A model generated the notes under the pieces. The model had not been told where the DNA came from and did not search any database. It saw only the letters and a program-made list of their open reading frames with translations. A program made the translations under genes and the position numbers. From positions 1 through 31,425 of the forward strand of contig CAMYNC010000026.1 in assembly GCA_947259685.1 (NCBI GenBank): a stretch of DNA of 31,425 bases, in the 5' to 3' direction. This document shows positions 1-6,853 of the stretch, in pieces. Within the stretch, counting starts at the first letter, position 1, and every line of letters begins with the position of its first letter. The stretch comes from an uncultured Desulfuromonadales bacterium. Its GTDB lineage: Bacteria; Desulfobacterota; Desulfuromonadia; Desulfuromonadales; Geopsychrobacteraceae.

Positions 1-277
1 GGCCTACCTCAAGGGTTTTGAGGCCGACTGGCGCGATGCCTACCCCGGCATCAACGCCGTGACCCTGATGGAACTCAAGGAGCCGCCGGATGCCCGCCGT
101 GCGCAGTTGATCCCCGTAGTCACCTATGCTGTGGAGCAGCGCATCGCCCAGGGCAAGCCCGATTACTGGGATTATGCCACACGCTTGGAACTTGCGGTTC
201 TGGCCAAAGACGAAGGGTCCGCTGCTAAAGCCCTGGCCGACGCCCTTGCCCTGTTCATGCAGGTAACCCAGGGCTAA
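1..277 (+). CDS. C-terminal fragment of a DUF4071 / MAP3K TRAFs-binding-like protein (5' end outside window)
   Basis: The frame is open from the window edge to TAA at 275-277. The visible 91 or so residues include FEADWRDAYPGINAVTLMEL, then PPDARRAQLIPVVTYAVEQR and GKPDYWDYATRLELAVLA. This is the style of the C-terminal region of DUF4071 (MAP3K TRAFs-binding) proteins, which often carry TPRs and occur in accessory signalling or defence-like loci. The call is from memory of the family pattern. Homology appears to stop at about ALADALAL (near 256); relatives continue for some 20 more residues, while this frame adds FMQVTQG and stops. The end is antisense and in phase with the Sel1-repeat gene on the other strand. 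That suggests a 3' truncation by recombination. Function is unknown. Confidence 0.55.
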   Translation, partial: AYLKGFEADWRDAYPGINAVTLMELKEPPDARRAQLIPVVTYAVEQRIAQGKPDYWDYATRLELAVLAKDEGSAAKALADALALFMQVTQG

Positions 278-457
278 TTGCGCCCCCATGTGGTTCTGCT
301 CAGCAGCTTTGTGATACCAGCTGGCCGCTTGAAACAGGTCTTGCGGTGCCCCTTCGCCGGTTTCGCACATCCGAGCGTAATTGAATTGCGCGTCAGGCTT
401 GCCTTGCTCAGCGGCCAGGCGGTAGCGTTCTTCGACGGTAAAGGCGTTGTTCGACAT
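1..457 (-). CDS. Sel1-repeat protein, 3' part apparently lost at a junction near 240-255
   Basis: ATG lies at 457-455 on the minus strand, with a strong AGGAGGT ribosome site just upstream (463-469). The first 72 or so residues read as Sel1/TPR-like repeats: YRLAAEQGKPDAQFNYARMC, GEGAPQDLFQAASWYHKAAEQ and LALGYLHEQGKGV. Sel1 proteins are helical-repeat scaffolds that mediate protein contacts. After GKGV, around position 240, the Sel1 pattern ends. The frame continues without a stop to the window edge, but only as the antisense of the DUF4071-like fragment, so residues beyond about 73 are probably not native. No signal peptide is visible. The frame is intact at its 5' end and broken at its 3' end. 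Whether a product is made is unknown. Confidence 0.6.
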   Translation of the reverse strand, partial: MSNNAFTVEERYRLAAEQGKPDAQFNYARMCETGEGAPQDLFQAASWYHKAAEQNHMGAQLALGYLHEQGKGVGQGFSSGPFVFGQNRKFQACGIIPVIGLALGDALLHSIGDYGDQLRTAGIRRLLEFHQGHGVDAGVGIAPVGLKTLEVG

Positions 458-518
458 GCTTGAAACCTCCTGCAAAAACGGTTTCCTCGAGCTGCTCATT
501 AGCAACGAAATATTGCGT

Positions 519-547
519 AAACTATCAGAGTTTTAAATATTTGGCAA
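519..547 (-). promoter_or_regulatory. Candidate sigma70-type promoter for the Sel1-repeat gene
   Basis: Reading the minus strand, TTGCCA (547-542) is followed after 17 nt by TAGTTT (524-519), about 60 bp ahead of the Sel1 start codon. The -35 is good and the -10 weak. The surrounding region is AT-rich. The call is tentative. Confidence 0.3.
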
Positions 548-591
548 ATTGTCGGCAGTTTGGTTGGGAAGCCTGGAGCGGTAGTGAGAAC

Positions 592-629
592 AAAAAAAAA
601 GGAGGCCACAAAATCTGTGACCTCCTTTG
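592..629 (-). terminator. Rho-independent terminator of tRNA-fMet
   Basis: On the minus strand, AAAGGAGG-T-CACA and TGTG-G-CCTCCTTT form a long stem around a short loop, followed by a run of T (complement of the A run at 592-600). It lies about 9 bp past the CCA end of the tRNA. Confidence 0.85.
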
Positions 630-637
630 AATTGTAT

Positions 638-714
<77 letters not shown>

Positions 715-810
715 GCAACGGATGCAGACACTAACGGAAACGCGTTGTGTTGCTGCCCACGATAGTGTAGAAACATCATCTGCAACGCTCCCATTTTCAA
801 GGATAATAAT

Positions 811-1863
811 TTGATACAGGCAACAATTGAATTGCCAAAGGCTCTGGAACAGCGCCGCAAGGGTGCCTTGCTGGTGGATGTGCGCACCCCGGCCGAATTT
901 GCTGAGGCGACCATCCCCGGGGCGGTTAACGTGCCGATCTTCAGCGATGCGGAGCGGGCCCGGGTTGGCACCCTTTACAAGCAAGCGGGCAAAGCGGTGG
1001 CCCGCAAGGTCGGCATTGCACTGATCGCACCGAAGATCCCGCAACTGCTTGAGCAGATTGAATCCGCCCGGCAGCCGCAGCGCGAGCCGGTGATTCTGTT
1101 CTGCTGGCGCGGTGGGATGCGCTCACTGGCGATGACTTCTTTTTGTAATCTGGCCGGGATTGCCGCTCGTCAGTTGCTTGGTGGGCATAAGGCCTTCCGC
1201 AAGCATGTCTGCAACTATTTCGAGCAGCAGCAATGGCCGCCGATTTATGTGCTGCGGGGACTGACCGGGGTCGGTAAAACCCGCGTGCTGCAGGAGTTGC
1301 AGAAAAAGGCTTACCCGACCATCGATCTGGAAGGATTGGCCAATCATCGCGGCAGCGCTTTCGGTGCTCTTGGTCTGCCACCGCAACCGGCACAGAAAAT
1401 GTTCGAAGCCTTGCTCTGGGATCGGCTCGATCAGTTGCAGGCCGCTGAATATTTGCTGACCGAAGGGGAGAGCCTGCATATCGGTCGGCTGCTGGTGCCA
1501 AAATTATTTCACCAGGCCATGCAGCGGCAACCGAGTCTCTGGTTAAATGCATCGTTAGCGATGCGCACCCAAATTATCCTTGAAGAGTATCCTGCGCTGG
1601 ATCAGTTGCGCAGCCAGTTTGAACGGCCGATCCAGGCGCTCAAGGAGCGCTTGGGAAAACAGGTTGTCGCCGAACTGCTCCAGCTGCTCGAGGCTGGCGA
1701 CTGGCAGACCCTGGTCCGCGAGCTGATGGTTCGTTATTACGACCCCCTCTACCTGCACACTCTCCCCGAGCAGCGGCTGGAAATCGAGTTGGAACCCTTC
1801 GCAGAGGGGATTCAGCGGGTTGAGCAGGCATTGGCCAGTTTGCATGCTCAGAGCGCCTTTTAG
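811..1863 (+). CDS. selU: tRNA 2-selenouridine synthase (SelU/MnmH)
   Basis: A 350-aa protein starting with TTG at 811, preceded by AAGGAT at 799-804. SelU replaces the sulphur of 2-thiouridine at wobble position 34 of Lys, Glu and Gln tRNAs with selenium, via a geranylated intermediate. The N-terminal rhodanese domain (residues about 5-135) has LLVDVRTPAEF and the catalytic loop FCWRGGMRS, with Cys98 as the expected active-site residue. The C-terminal half is a P-loop domain with a Walker A motif GLTGVGKT at 150-157. Length is close to the family norm (about 360 aa). The enzyme needs selenophosphate, so selD should exist elsewhere in the genome. Its predicted substrates include the tRNA-Lys(TTT) and tRNA-Glu(TTC) encoded further right in this window. 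It is divergent from tRNA-fMet. Confidence 0.92.
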   Translation: MIQATIELPKALEQRRKGALLVDVRTPAEFAEATIPGAVNVPIFSDAERARVGTLYKQAGKAVARKVGIALIAPKIPQLLEQIESARQPQREPVILFCWRGGMRSLAMTSFCNLAGIAARQLLGGHKAFRKHVCNYFEQQQWPPIYVLRGLTGVGKTRVLQELQKKAYPTIDLEGLANHRGSAFGALGLPPQPAQKMFEALLWDRLDQLQAAEYLLTEGESLHIGRLLVPKLFHQAMQRQPSLWLNASLAMRTQIILEEYPALDQLRSQFERPIQALKERLGKQVVAELLQLLEAGDWQTLVRELMVRYYDPLYLHTLPEQRLEIELEPFAEGIQRVEQALASLHAQSAF

Positions 1864-1927
1864 CCCTGCTCCCTTGTTCCGCAACCCTTGCAGGGTTATC
1901 CTGAAGATACTGCGAGGTTAAACTGCG

Positions 1928-3241
1928 ATGACGGAATCCCAAAAGCCACAGGTCAAATTATCACCGCTGTTCATGAACCGTTTCGAGGTAGATGAGGCGG
2001 CTCCCTTCAAGCGACATCTCAACCGGCTTGAGGTCGAGATTGCCCAGGAGGACTATGCCGGGCTCAAGCGCGTGGAGATGGTCGAACCGACCCCCTCCGA
2101 GGAGTTTTTTACTCCTTTTGAAGAGTTAACCGAACGGTTGCTGCATACCACTCAGAACAATTATAACCATCAGCTGCTCAAGCAACTGCAGATCCGGGTT
2201 TATCTGGATGTGCCGCGCTACCATATCTATTATCGCTTGCCCGATCGCTGTATTCGGTTTATACCCACCTGGCGGGAGCGGGTGCTGAAGCGCTTTTTTG
2301 GTGAGCTGCCCTTGGACGACCGCGACTGGCACGACTGCCAGCAGGTCTTGCCCGATTTTCGCTGTAAATATCTTGCCGACGGCGCTGGCGGCGCCCTGCT
2401 GTTGCAGAGCACCGGCAACGACCCGCGGTTGCCATTGCTGACGGTCAGTCATGGTCCCTACGATCCCCATACGCTTGAAGTGGCGCTCTATTTTTTGCGC
2501 TTCAAAAAGGGGCGTGCGGCGATGATCAATCTCGGCTTCTCCGGCCGCGAACCGCTGGCGGATGGCAATCTGCAGAAATTAAAGGCTTGGGGGGTACCGC
2601 TGAACCCCAGCAATATTGATGTGATCTACCCTTATGTGGATGACCGCGGACATCCCTATTGCTATAAGCACGAGGAAGGGCTTTGTCGCTATGTCCACCA
2701 GCTGGCCGGCCCGCCCCCCGACCTGATTGTCGATGTGCACGGTTATGTCGGCACCCACGCTGAAGATGAACGGGTCCTGGTCGGCATGGGGGGGCTGCCT
2801 CCCTATCCGCAATTGGCCGAGCTGGGCCGGGTGGAGACCCGTGCCGAGGTTGTCCATCTGCTGCCTGGCGAGCGTTTTCGCCGTGGCCTGACCATGGTGC
2901 GAGAACTTTCCGACCAGATTTACGTGCAGTGCTGCACCGAGGCTCACAGGGGCTACCAGCTGGGTTTGCTCGGTGGGTTGCAACTGATCGGTCGAGAGTT
3001 CGACCCGCGTGCAGAAGTTTCCAGTCTGCTGACAGGGGAGGAGCGCAGTTATCTGCCGCAGGAGAATGTCCGTTGGCTGCCGAGTGCCGGCGCCAACGCC
3101 AAGCAGCGGATCGAGGCCTGTAAGCTCGGCAGCCGCACTCTCTGCCTGCACGTCGAAATCCCCACCCGCATCCGCCGGCAGATTGCGCTGAAGATGAAGC
3201 AGTGGGCGATCAACGAGTCGCTTACCTCAAGTGGTATTTAG
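1928..3241 (+). CDS. Conserved hypothetical protein, possibly N-formylglutamate amidohydrolase/zinc-peptidase-like fold
   Basis: A 437-aa protein starting at ATG 1928 with GAGG about 10 nt upstream, 64 bp after selU and probably cotranscribed with it. I do not recognise a named family. It has no signal peptide and no obvious membrane segment. Three spaced motifs could be metal or catalytic sites: LTVSHGPYDPHTLE (His175), IVDVHGYVGTHAED (Asp269, His271) and LCLHVEIPTRIRR (His408, Glu410). This spacing and flavour (H...DxH...E) recall N-formylglutamate amidohydrolases and related zinc hydrolases, but the match is by eye only. There is a Cys-Cys pair at 335-336. A palindromic repeat begins 5-6 bp after its stop codon. 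Confidence 0.6.
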   Translation: MTESQKPQVKLSPLFMNRFEVDEAAPFKRHLNRLEVEIAQEDYAGLKRVEMVEPTPSEEFFTPFEELTERLLHTTQNNYNHQLLKQLQIRVYLDVPRYHIYYRLPDRCIRFIPTWRERVLKRFFGELPLDDRDWHDCQQVLPDFRCKYLADGAGGALLLQSTGNDPRLPLLTVSHGPYDPHTLEVALYFLRFKKGRAAMINLGFSGREPLADGNLQKLKAWGVPLNPSNIDVIYPYVDDRGHPYCYKHEEGLCRYVHQLAGPPPDLIVDVHGYVGTHAEDERVLVGMGGLPPYPQLAELGRVETRAEVVHLLPGERFRRGLTMVRELSDQIYVQCCTEAHRGYQLGLLGGLQLIGREFDPRAEVSSLLTGEERSYLPQENVRWLPSAGANAKQRIEACKLGSRTLCLHVEIPTRIRRQIALKMKQWAINESLTSSGI

Positions 3242-3246
3242 TGGGA

Positions 3247-3369
3247 GGGGCTGATGAAAAGCACCCATCTGCGGCGTTATGCTTGGACTCCAATCCTCGA
3301 CCTAGCGCTGCTAGGCCTGTGGTTGGAGGCCTGCGCAAGCCTAGCATCTGGGTGCTTTTGATCAGCCCT
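3247..3369. repeat. Nested palindromic repeat element, copy 1 of 3
   Basis: About 123 bp, just after the stop codon at 3241. Outer stem: GGGCTGAT (3248-3255) with ATCAGCCC (3361-3368), a G-G mismatch, then AAAAGCACCCA (3257-3267) with TGGGTGCTTTT (3349-3359). Middle stem: CTCCAA (3288-3293) with TTGGAG (3323-3328). Apical hairpin: CCTAGC-GCT-GCTAGG (3301-3315). The conserved unpaired core TCTGCGGCGTTATGCTTG is shared with the copies at 21180 and 29825. It resembles REP/MITE-type dispersed palindromes. Short open frames over it are artefacts. Confidence 0.9.
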
Positions 3370-3419
3370 GTGGCCGTTGGTGGTATTTGTGGTTTAAAAA
3401 ATCTTGTGAAATATTTCAA

Positions 3420-3462
3420 AGAAACAGGCAGGAACCGGTATTCCCGACTCCTGCCTGTTTCT
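3420..3462. terminator. Bidirectional terminator between convergent genes
   Basis: A perfect 14-bp stem, AGAAACAGGCAGGA (3420-3433) with TCCTGCCTGTTTCT (3449-3462). T-rich sequence follows on the plus side and a complementary T-rich tract (TTTGAAATATTTC) on the minus side. It separates the 1928-3241 gene from the convergent lipoprotein gene. Confidence 0.8.
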
Positions 3463-3488
3463 ATTTACGTGGTTGGGCCTTGAGCATT

Positions 3489-4301
3489 CTAGTATGGCCG
3501 TTTATTCATCCCTTCCTTATAGGTCCCGGTAAACGGCAGCATGTTGATTCTGATCCCTTCCACAAAACCCTTTCCCGGTACCCGGACCGCCTTCAACTCA
3601 TCACCATCGTACTTACCGTAAGGCTCACCCGGGCGCGGCATATCCCAGCCGTGCAGTCGGGCGGCCAGGTAATAGGTGCCGCCGGCTGGTAGATAAAGGG
3701 TGAACTCTCCCTTGTCATTGGTGACTGTCGAAACAAAGTCAGGCAGGCGTTGAATGTCACTGTTGCGGTAGGCTATGGCAAAACCGCCGGTGACCGGTTT
3801 GCTCTCGGCATTCACCAGTATTCCGGAAATCCCCCGCTCGGTCACTTTGATGCCGCCACCTTGCTTAAAGAACATCGGCGCGGTCATTTTGACCATCGGC
3901 AAATCGACTCTGGAACGCATCCCCGCTTTAATCTCAACCAGCTTTCGCGAATCTTCAGAGAGATGATCGCCAGGCGAGAGCGGTCCGCTGGCTAGTCCGG
4001 AGGTGCGCTTGCGGGCAACAACATAATAGGCCCCGGGGGGGACATCAATAGAATAGCTGCCATCGGCGCCGGTAGGGCTGGAGAGGTAGGTTGCCGGGCC
4101 GAGCAGATTAAAGGCGTGGCTGGGGTAGACATTGACGTAGGCGCCCTCGAGGGCTTGACCATTGTTTTTCAGGGTTACCTTGCCGCTCAGGCCGCTGGGT
4201 CCTTGGGTCGCCTCAGGGCTGGTGCTTGGTTGTTGCTGCTTGGTAGTCGCACAGGCAGTCAGTAAGCCGAACATCAGCAGGGCCATAATGAGTTGTTTCA
4301 T
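3489..4301 (-). CDS. Lipoprotein with carboxypeptidase-regulatory-like (CnaB-type) repeats
   Basis: A 270-aa protein; ATG at 4301 follows AAGGAGGAT. The N-terminus MKQLIMALLMFGLLTAC is a lipoprotein signal peptide with lipobox LTAC, so Cys17 would be lipidated and the mature protein membrane-anchored in the envelope. Two beta-sandwich segments follow. The first (about 35-98) is GLSGKVTLKNNGQALEGAYV then DGSYSIDVPPGAYYVVARKR. The second (about 155-218) is GISGILVNAESKPVTGGFA then NDKGEFTLYLPAGGTYYLAAR. This is the pattern of carboxypeptidase regulatory-like / CnaB domains, commonly used for adhesion or transport-partner roles. No catalytic site is visible. It is monocistronic, between a shared terminator and pepA in the divergent direction. 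The exact role is unknown. Confidence 0.75.
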   Translation of the reverse strand: MKQLIMALLMFGLLTACATTKQQQPSTSPEATQGPSGLSGKVTLKNNGQALEGAYVNVYPSHAFNLLGPATYLSSPTGADGSYSIDVPPGAYYVVARKRTSGLASGPLSPGDHLSEDSRKLVEIKAGMRSRVDLPMVKMTAPMFFKQGGGIKVTERGISGILVNAESKPVTGGFAIAYRNSDIQRLPDFVSTVTNDKGEFTLYLPAGGTYYLAARLHGWDMPRPGEPYGKYDGDELKAVRVPGKGFVEGIRINMLPFTGTYKEGMNKRPY

Positions 4302-4411
4302 GCCGATCCTCCTTGGGTATCTATATTGTAAAAAGAAATGTTTGCGTCTGGAAACAAACTGCCTCCAATTGTAACGGTCGGGCAGGAAAAGTCAAAAAAA
4401 CTCCGGAAGGC

Positions 4412-4420
4412 TGCTATCAT
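4412..4420 (+). promoter_or_regulatory. Candidate extended -10 promoter for pepA
   Basis: TGC-TATCAT matches the extended -10 form (TGn plus a 5/6 hexamer). The A-rich tract TCAAAA sits where a weak -35 would be. It lies about 90 bp ahead of the likely pepA start. Confidence 0.4.
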
Positions 4421-4510
4421 TTATCGATATAGCAAAACAGAGTGTCATATCAAAACCTTACATATTTGCTTCGGACAGCTGATCAGGCTGTAGCCGTGAA
4501 AGGATTCAGG

Positions 4511-6013
4511 ATGAAGCTGAAGGTCATAAAGGGCGATCCGCTCAAGTTGAAAACCCCCTGTCTGGTGCTCGGGGTGCTGGAAGGGAAATTAAAAGAACCA
4601 GTGCTGCAGCAGCTTGATCAGGCGCTTGATGGCGCTTTCTCACGTTCTGTTCGCAGTAGGGAGTTTGCTGGCGAAAAAGGCCAAGCGTTGCTGTTGCATG
4701 GTGCGAAAGGTATGCATGCTGAGCGGGTTTTACTGCTCGGTTTGGGGAAAGAGCGCAGCCTGTCCCTGGCCGATCTGCGGCAGGCGGCCAGCAACGCAGC
4801 TAAGCAGCTGGCGGAGAAACAGCTGGATAGCTTTTTGCTCGCCCTGACCCGGGTTGCGGTGAAAAAGAGCAGTCTGGGCGAGCGGGCTCAGGCCGTGGCC
4901 GAAGGGGTTTTTTTGGCAGATTATCGCTATCTCCGCTATCTGCCGAATAAAAAGCCGGGCCAGCCGGTTGCGCTGGATAAAGTCGGTCTGCAGATCGGTC
5001 CCGAAGAGAGCCTCAAGGACGCTGATAAAGGGCTCGCGGATGCCCGGGCAATTTGTGCCGGGGTCTGTTTTGCGCGCGACCTGGTTAACGATCCGGGCAA
5101 TCGTAAATCCCCCGAATATCTGGCGATGGAAAGCGTCAAGATGGCTGAACGGGTCGGCATCCGCTGTCACCTGCTCAGGCGTGAACAGTTGGAGAAGCAA
5201 GGCTTCGGAGCAATGCTCGGAGTCGCCCAGGGAAGTGAGCGGGAGCCTTATTTGATAGTTCTTGAATACTCTGGTGGCACCGAAGATACCCGGCCGGTTG
5301 CCCTGGTCGGCAAGGGGGTGGTGTTCGATGCCGGCGGCATCTCGCTGAAGCCGGCGGAAAAAATGGATGAGATGAAGATGGATATGGCCGGCGGGGCGGC
5401 GGTCCTCGGCACCATGTTGGCCGTGGCAGAACTGCAGCTGCCGGTCAACCTGGTGGCCGTGGTCCCGGCGGTGGAAAATATGCCCTCCGGAACGGCCATC
5501 CGGCCGGGAGATATACTGACATCGCTCTCCGGCAAAACGATTGAAGTTCTCAACACCGATGCCGAGGGACGGCTCATTCTGGCCGATGCCTTAACCTATG
5601 TCGGCCGTTACCAGCCACGGGTGGTCATCGACCTGGCCACCCTGACCGGGGCCTGTATTGTTGCCTTGGGCAACCAGGCCGCAGCGGTACTCGGCAATCA
5701 TGAGGGCCTGGTCCGGCAACTGCTGAAAGCAGGCGAGCGTAGCGGCGAAAACCTTGGGCAACTGCCGCTCTGGGAAGAGTACACAGCACAGATCAAGGGC
5801 GATTTTGCCGATCTTAAGAATACCGGCGGCCGGGCTGCGGGCACCATCACTGCCGCTGCTTTTCTCCATCAGTTCGCCGAGGATTATGTCTGGGCACACC
5901 TCGACATTGCCGGCATGGCTTGGGACGAAAAAGGTCGCCCTGGACAAGCCAAAGGAGGTACCGGCTTTGGAGTTCGAGCCCTGATCGAATATCTGCGCGG
6001 AGAAGCCAAGTAA
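4511..6013 (+). CDS. pepA: Leucyl aminopeptidase, cytosolic M17 family
   Basis: This is a dizinc/dimanganese exopeptidase that removes N-terminal residues from peptides in the cytoplasm. The start is taken as ATG 4511 (AAAGGA at 4499-4504), giving 500 aa. A GTG at 4442 would add 23 residues with no family match. With the 4511 start the metal ligands and active-site residues fall at Lys268, Asp273, Lys280, Asp291, Asp350, Glu352 and Arg354, almost the same numbering as E. coli PepA. The M17 signature NTDAEGRL is intact (349-356). The N-terminal 170 or so residues form the regulatory/oligomerisation domain, the rest the catalytic domain. PepA homologues can also bind DNA in some bacteria; that role cannot be judged here. 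A hairpin follows the stop. Confidence 0.95.
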   Translation: MKLKVIKGDPLKLKTPCLVLGVLEGKLKEPVLQQLDQALDGAFSRSVRSREFAGEKGQALLLHGAKGMHAERVLLLGLGKERSLSLADLRQAASNAAKQLAEKQLDSFLLALTRVAVKKSSLGERAQAVAEGVFLADYRYLRYLPNKKPGQPVALDKVGLQIGPEESLKDADKGLADARAICAGVCFARDLVNDPGNRKSPEYLAMESVKMAERVGIRCHLLRREQLEKQGFGAMLGVAQGSEREPYLIVLEYSGGTEDTRPVALVGKGVVFDAGGISLKPAEKMDEMKMDMAGGAAVLGTMLAVAELQLPVNLVAVVPAVENMPSGTAIRPGDILTSLSGKTIEVLNTDAEGRLILADALTYVGRYQPRVVIDLATLTGACIVALGNQAAAVLGNHEGLVRQLLKAGERSGENLGQLPLWEEYTAQIKGDFADLKNTGGRAAGTITAAAFLHQFAEDYVWAHLDIAGMAWDEKGRPGQAKGGTGFGVRALIEYLRGEAK

Positions 6014-6016
6014 GCC

Positions 6017-6066
6017 AGGAGGCTATCGAACCTGTCAGGCATTTCTAGAGAGTCCGATAGCCTCCT
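6017..6066. terminator. Hairpin between convergent pepA and TPR gene
   Basis: AGGAGGCTATCG (6017-6028) pairs perfectly with CGATAGCCTCCT (6055-6066) across a 26-nt loop. It lacks a clear T run, so it may act as an intrinsic terminator only weakly or be a two-way transcript-end stabiliser. It just overlaps the stop codon of the minus-strand gene. Confidence 0.5.
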
Positions 6067-6508
6067 AGCGCAGACTCAGCCTACTGAGCAGGCGGCCTGA
6101 ATAGATGTTCAGCGGGTTATTCCGGTGGAAGAACGGGAAAACCGGCGGTTTGCGCGTACTGTACTTGTCTAGCTCTTTCCGCAGTGATGGGCTCGGTTCG
6201 ACCTCCAGGCCCTTATTGAAGGCCTTAAGGGCACTTATTGTTCGGCCTGCCTGCAGATAAATTTTCCCCATACAGAGATAGGCGCTCGAGCATTTCGGCT
6301 CCAGCCTTAGTGCTTTAAGACAGCAGTCTATCCCTTCGCTGAACGATTTACGCTCTTTGGATAAGCAGTAGCCATACCAGGCAAGGATCTCAGGATTTTT
6401 GGTGTCGTCGATGTATCTTTCCAGAGAGCTCAGCCCGAGTGGAGTGTTGTCGCGTTTGGCCTCAAAGAGACCTCTTTTTACTTGTTCTGGCACTTGATCA
6501 TTTGTCAT
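6065..6508 (-). CDS. Small TPR-repeat protein
   Basis: A 147-aa protein; ATG at 6508 follows a strong CAGGAGGGATC. No signal peptide. TPR-like helices are visible in the middle: NPEILAWYGYCLSKER (about 35-50), IDCCLKALRLEPKCSSAYLC (about 60-79) and GKIYLQAGRTISALKAFNKG (about 82-101), followed by LEVEPSPSLRKEL. The C-terminal tail is basic (FFHRNNPLNIYSGRLLSRLS). It is probably a cytoplasmic protein-interaction module; no enzymatic residues are seen. It is a single gene, convergent with pepA, and its stop codon is embedded in the shared hairpin. The partner and function are unknown. Confidence 0.75.
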   Translation of the reverse strand: MTNDQVPEQVKRGLFEAKRDNTPLGLSSLERYIDDTKNPEILAWYGYCLSKERKSFSEGIDCCLKALRLEPKCSSAYLCMGKIYLQAGRTISALKAFNKGLEVEPSPSLRKELDKYSTRKPPVFPFFHRNNPLNIYSGRLLSRLSLR

Positions 6509-6646
6509 GATCCCTCCTGTTTATGCTTGATTCCTTCGCAGAGGGAAGCGGTTAAGAAAAATCTGGCTGGAAAGGGTGGCTGGATGCTGACAATTGTAGT
6601 ACGAATTTTCGAAATGTCATCTGCTGAGGACCGATATTTTAGTTAA

Positions 6647-6670
6647 AAAAAACCAATAAGAAGGTTTTTT
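6647..6670. terminator. Short A/T-rich terminator-like hairpin
   Basis: AAAAAACC (6647-6654) and GGTTTTTT (6663-6670) form an 8-bp stem with loop AATAAGAA and T tracts on both strands. It has intrinsic-terminator form, but no gene ends nearby on the plus strand. Confidence 0.4.
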
Positions 6671-6710
6671 GCACTGCAGCGCACAGATGATATGTGGCAG
6701 TGCTGGCCGC

Positions 6711-6740
6711 TTGACATCGAGTGTGGACTGTTGCTAAGTT
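6711..6740 (+). promoter_or_regulatory. Candidate promoter for hisZ-purA
   Basis: A consensus TTGACA (6711-6716) is followed after 18 nt by TAAGTT (6735-6740). The -35 is perfect and the -10 poor, so this is tentative. The leader to the hisZ start would be about 110 nt. Confidence 0.3.
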
Positions 6741-6853
6741 GCGGCGTTCGGCCAGATTTCCCCGGTCTTTTGCGAGAGCATTGTGGAAATCTGATAGCGA
6801 CCAACGACCCTCACCGGTTGTCCCCAGGGATTCTCCGGATGGAGTATTTAAAT

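Larger units (their letters stand above)
6509..6853. other. Intergenic region between divergent TPR gene and hisZ
   Basis: 345 bp without a convincing gene. It holds an A-tract/T-tract hairpin (6647-6670) and a TTGACA box (6711-6716). A frame that opens at 6692 runs into hisZ, but its first 49-54 codons show no HisZ similarity and are treated as untranslated. Confidence 0.6.

Noticed and set aside
278..463. Small plus-strand frame of 61 codons
   Set aside because: Antisense of the Sel1-repeat gene, which has clear repeat motifs and a strong ribosome site.
3202..3483. Small plus-strand frame after the 1928-3241 gene, and its twin at 21102-21311
   Set aside because: Both read through copies of the palindromic repeat and resemble each other only because the repeat DNA does. 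They are repeat artefacts, not genes.
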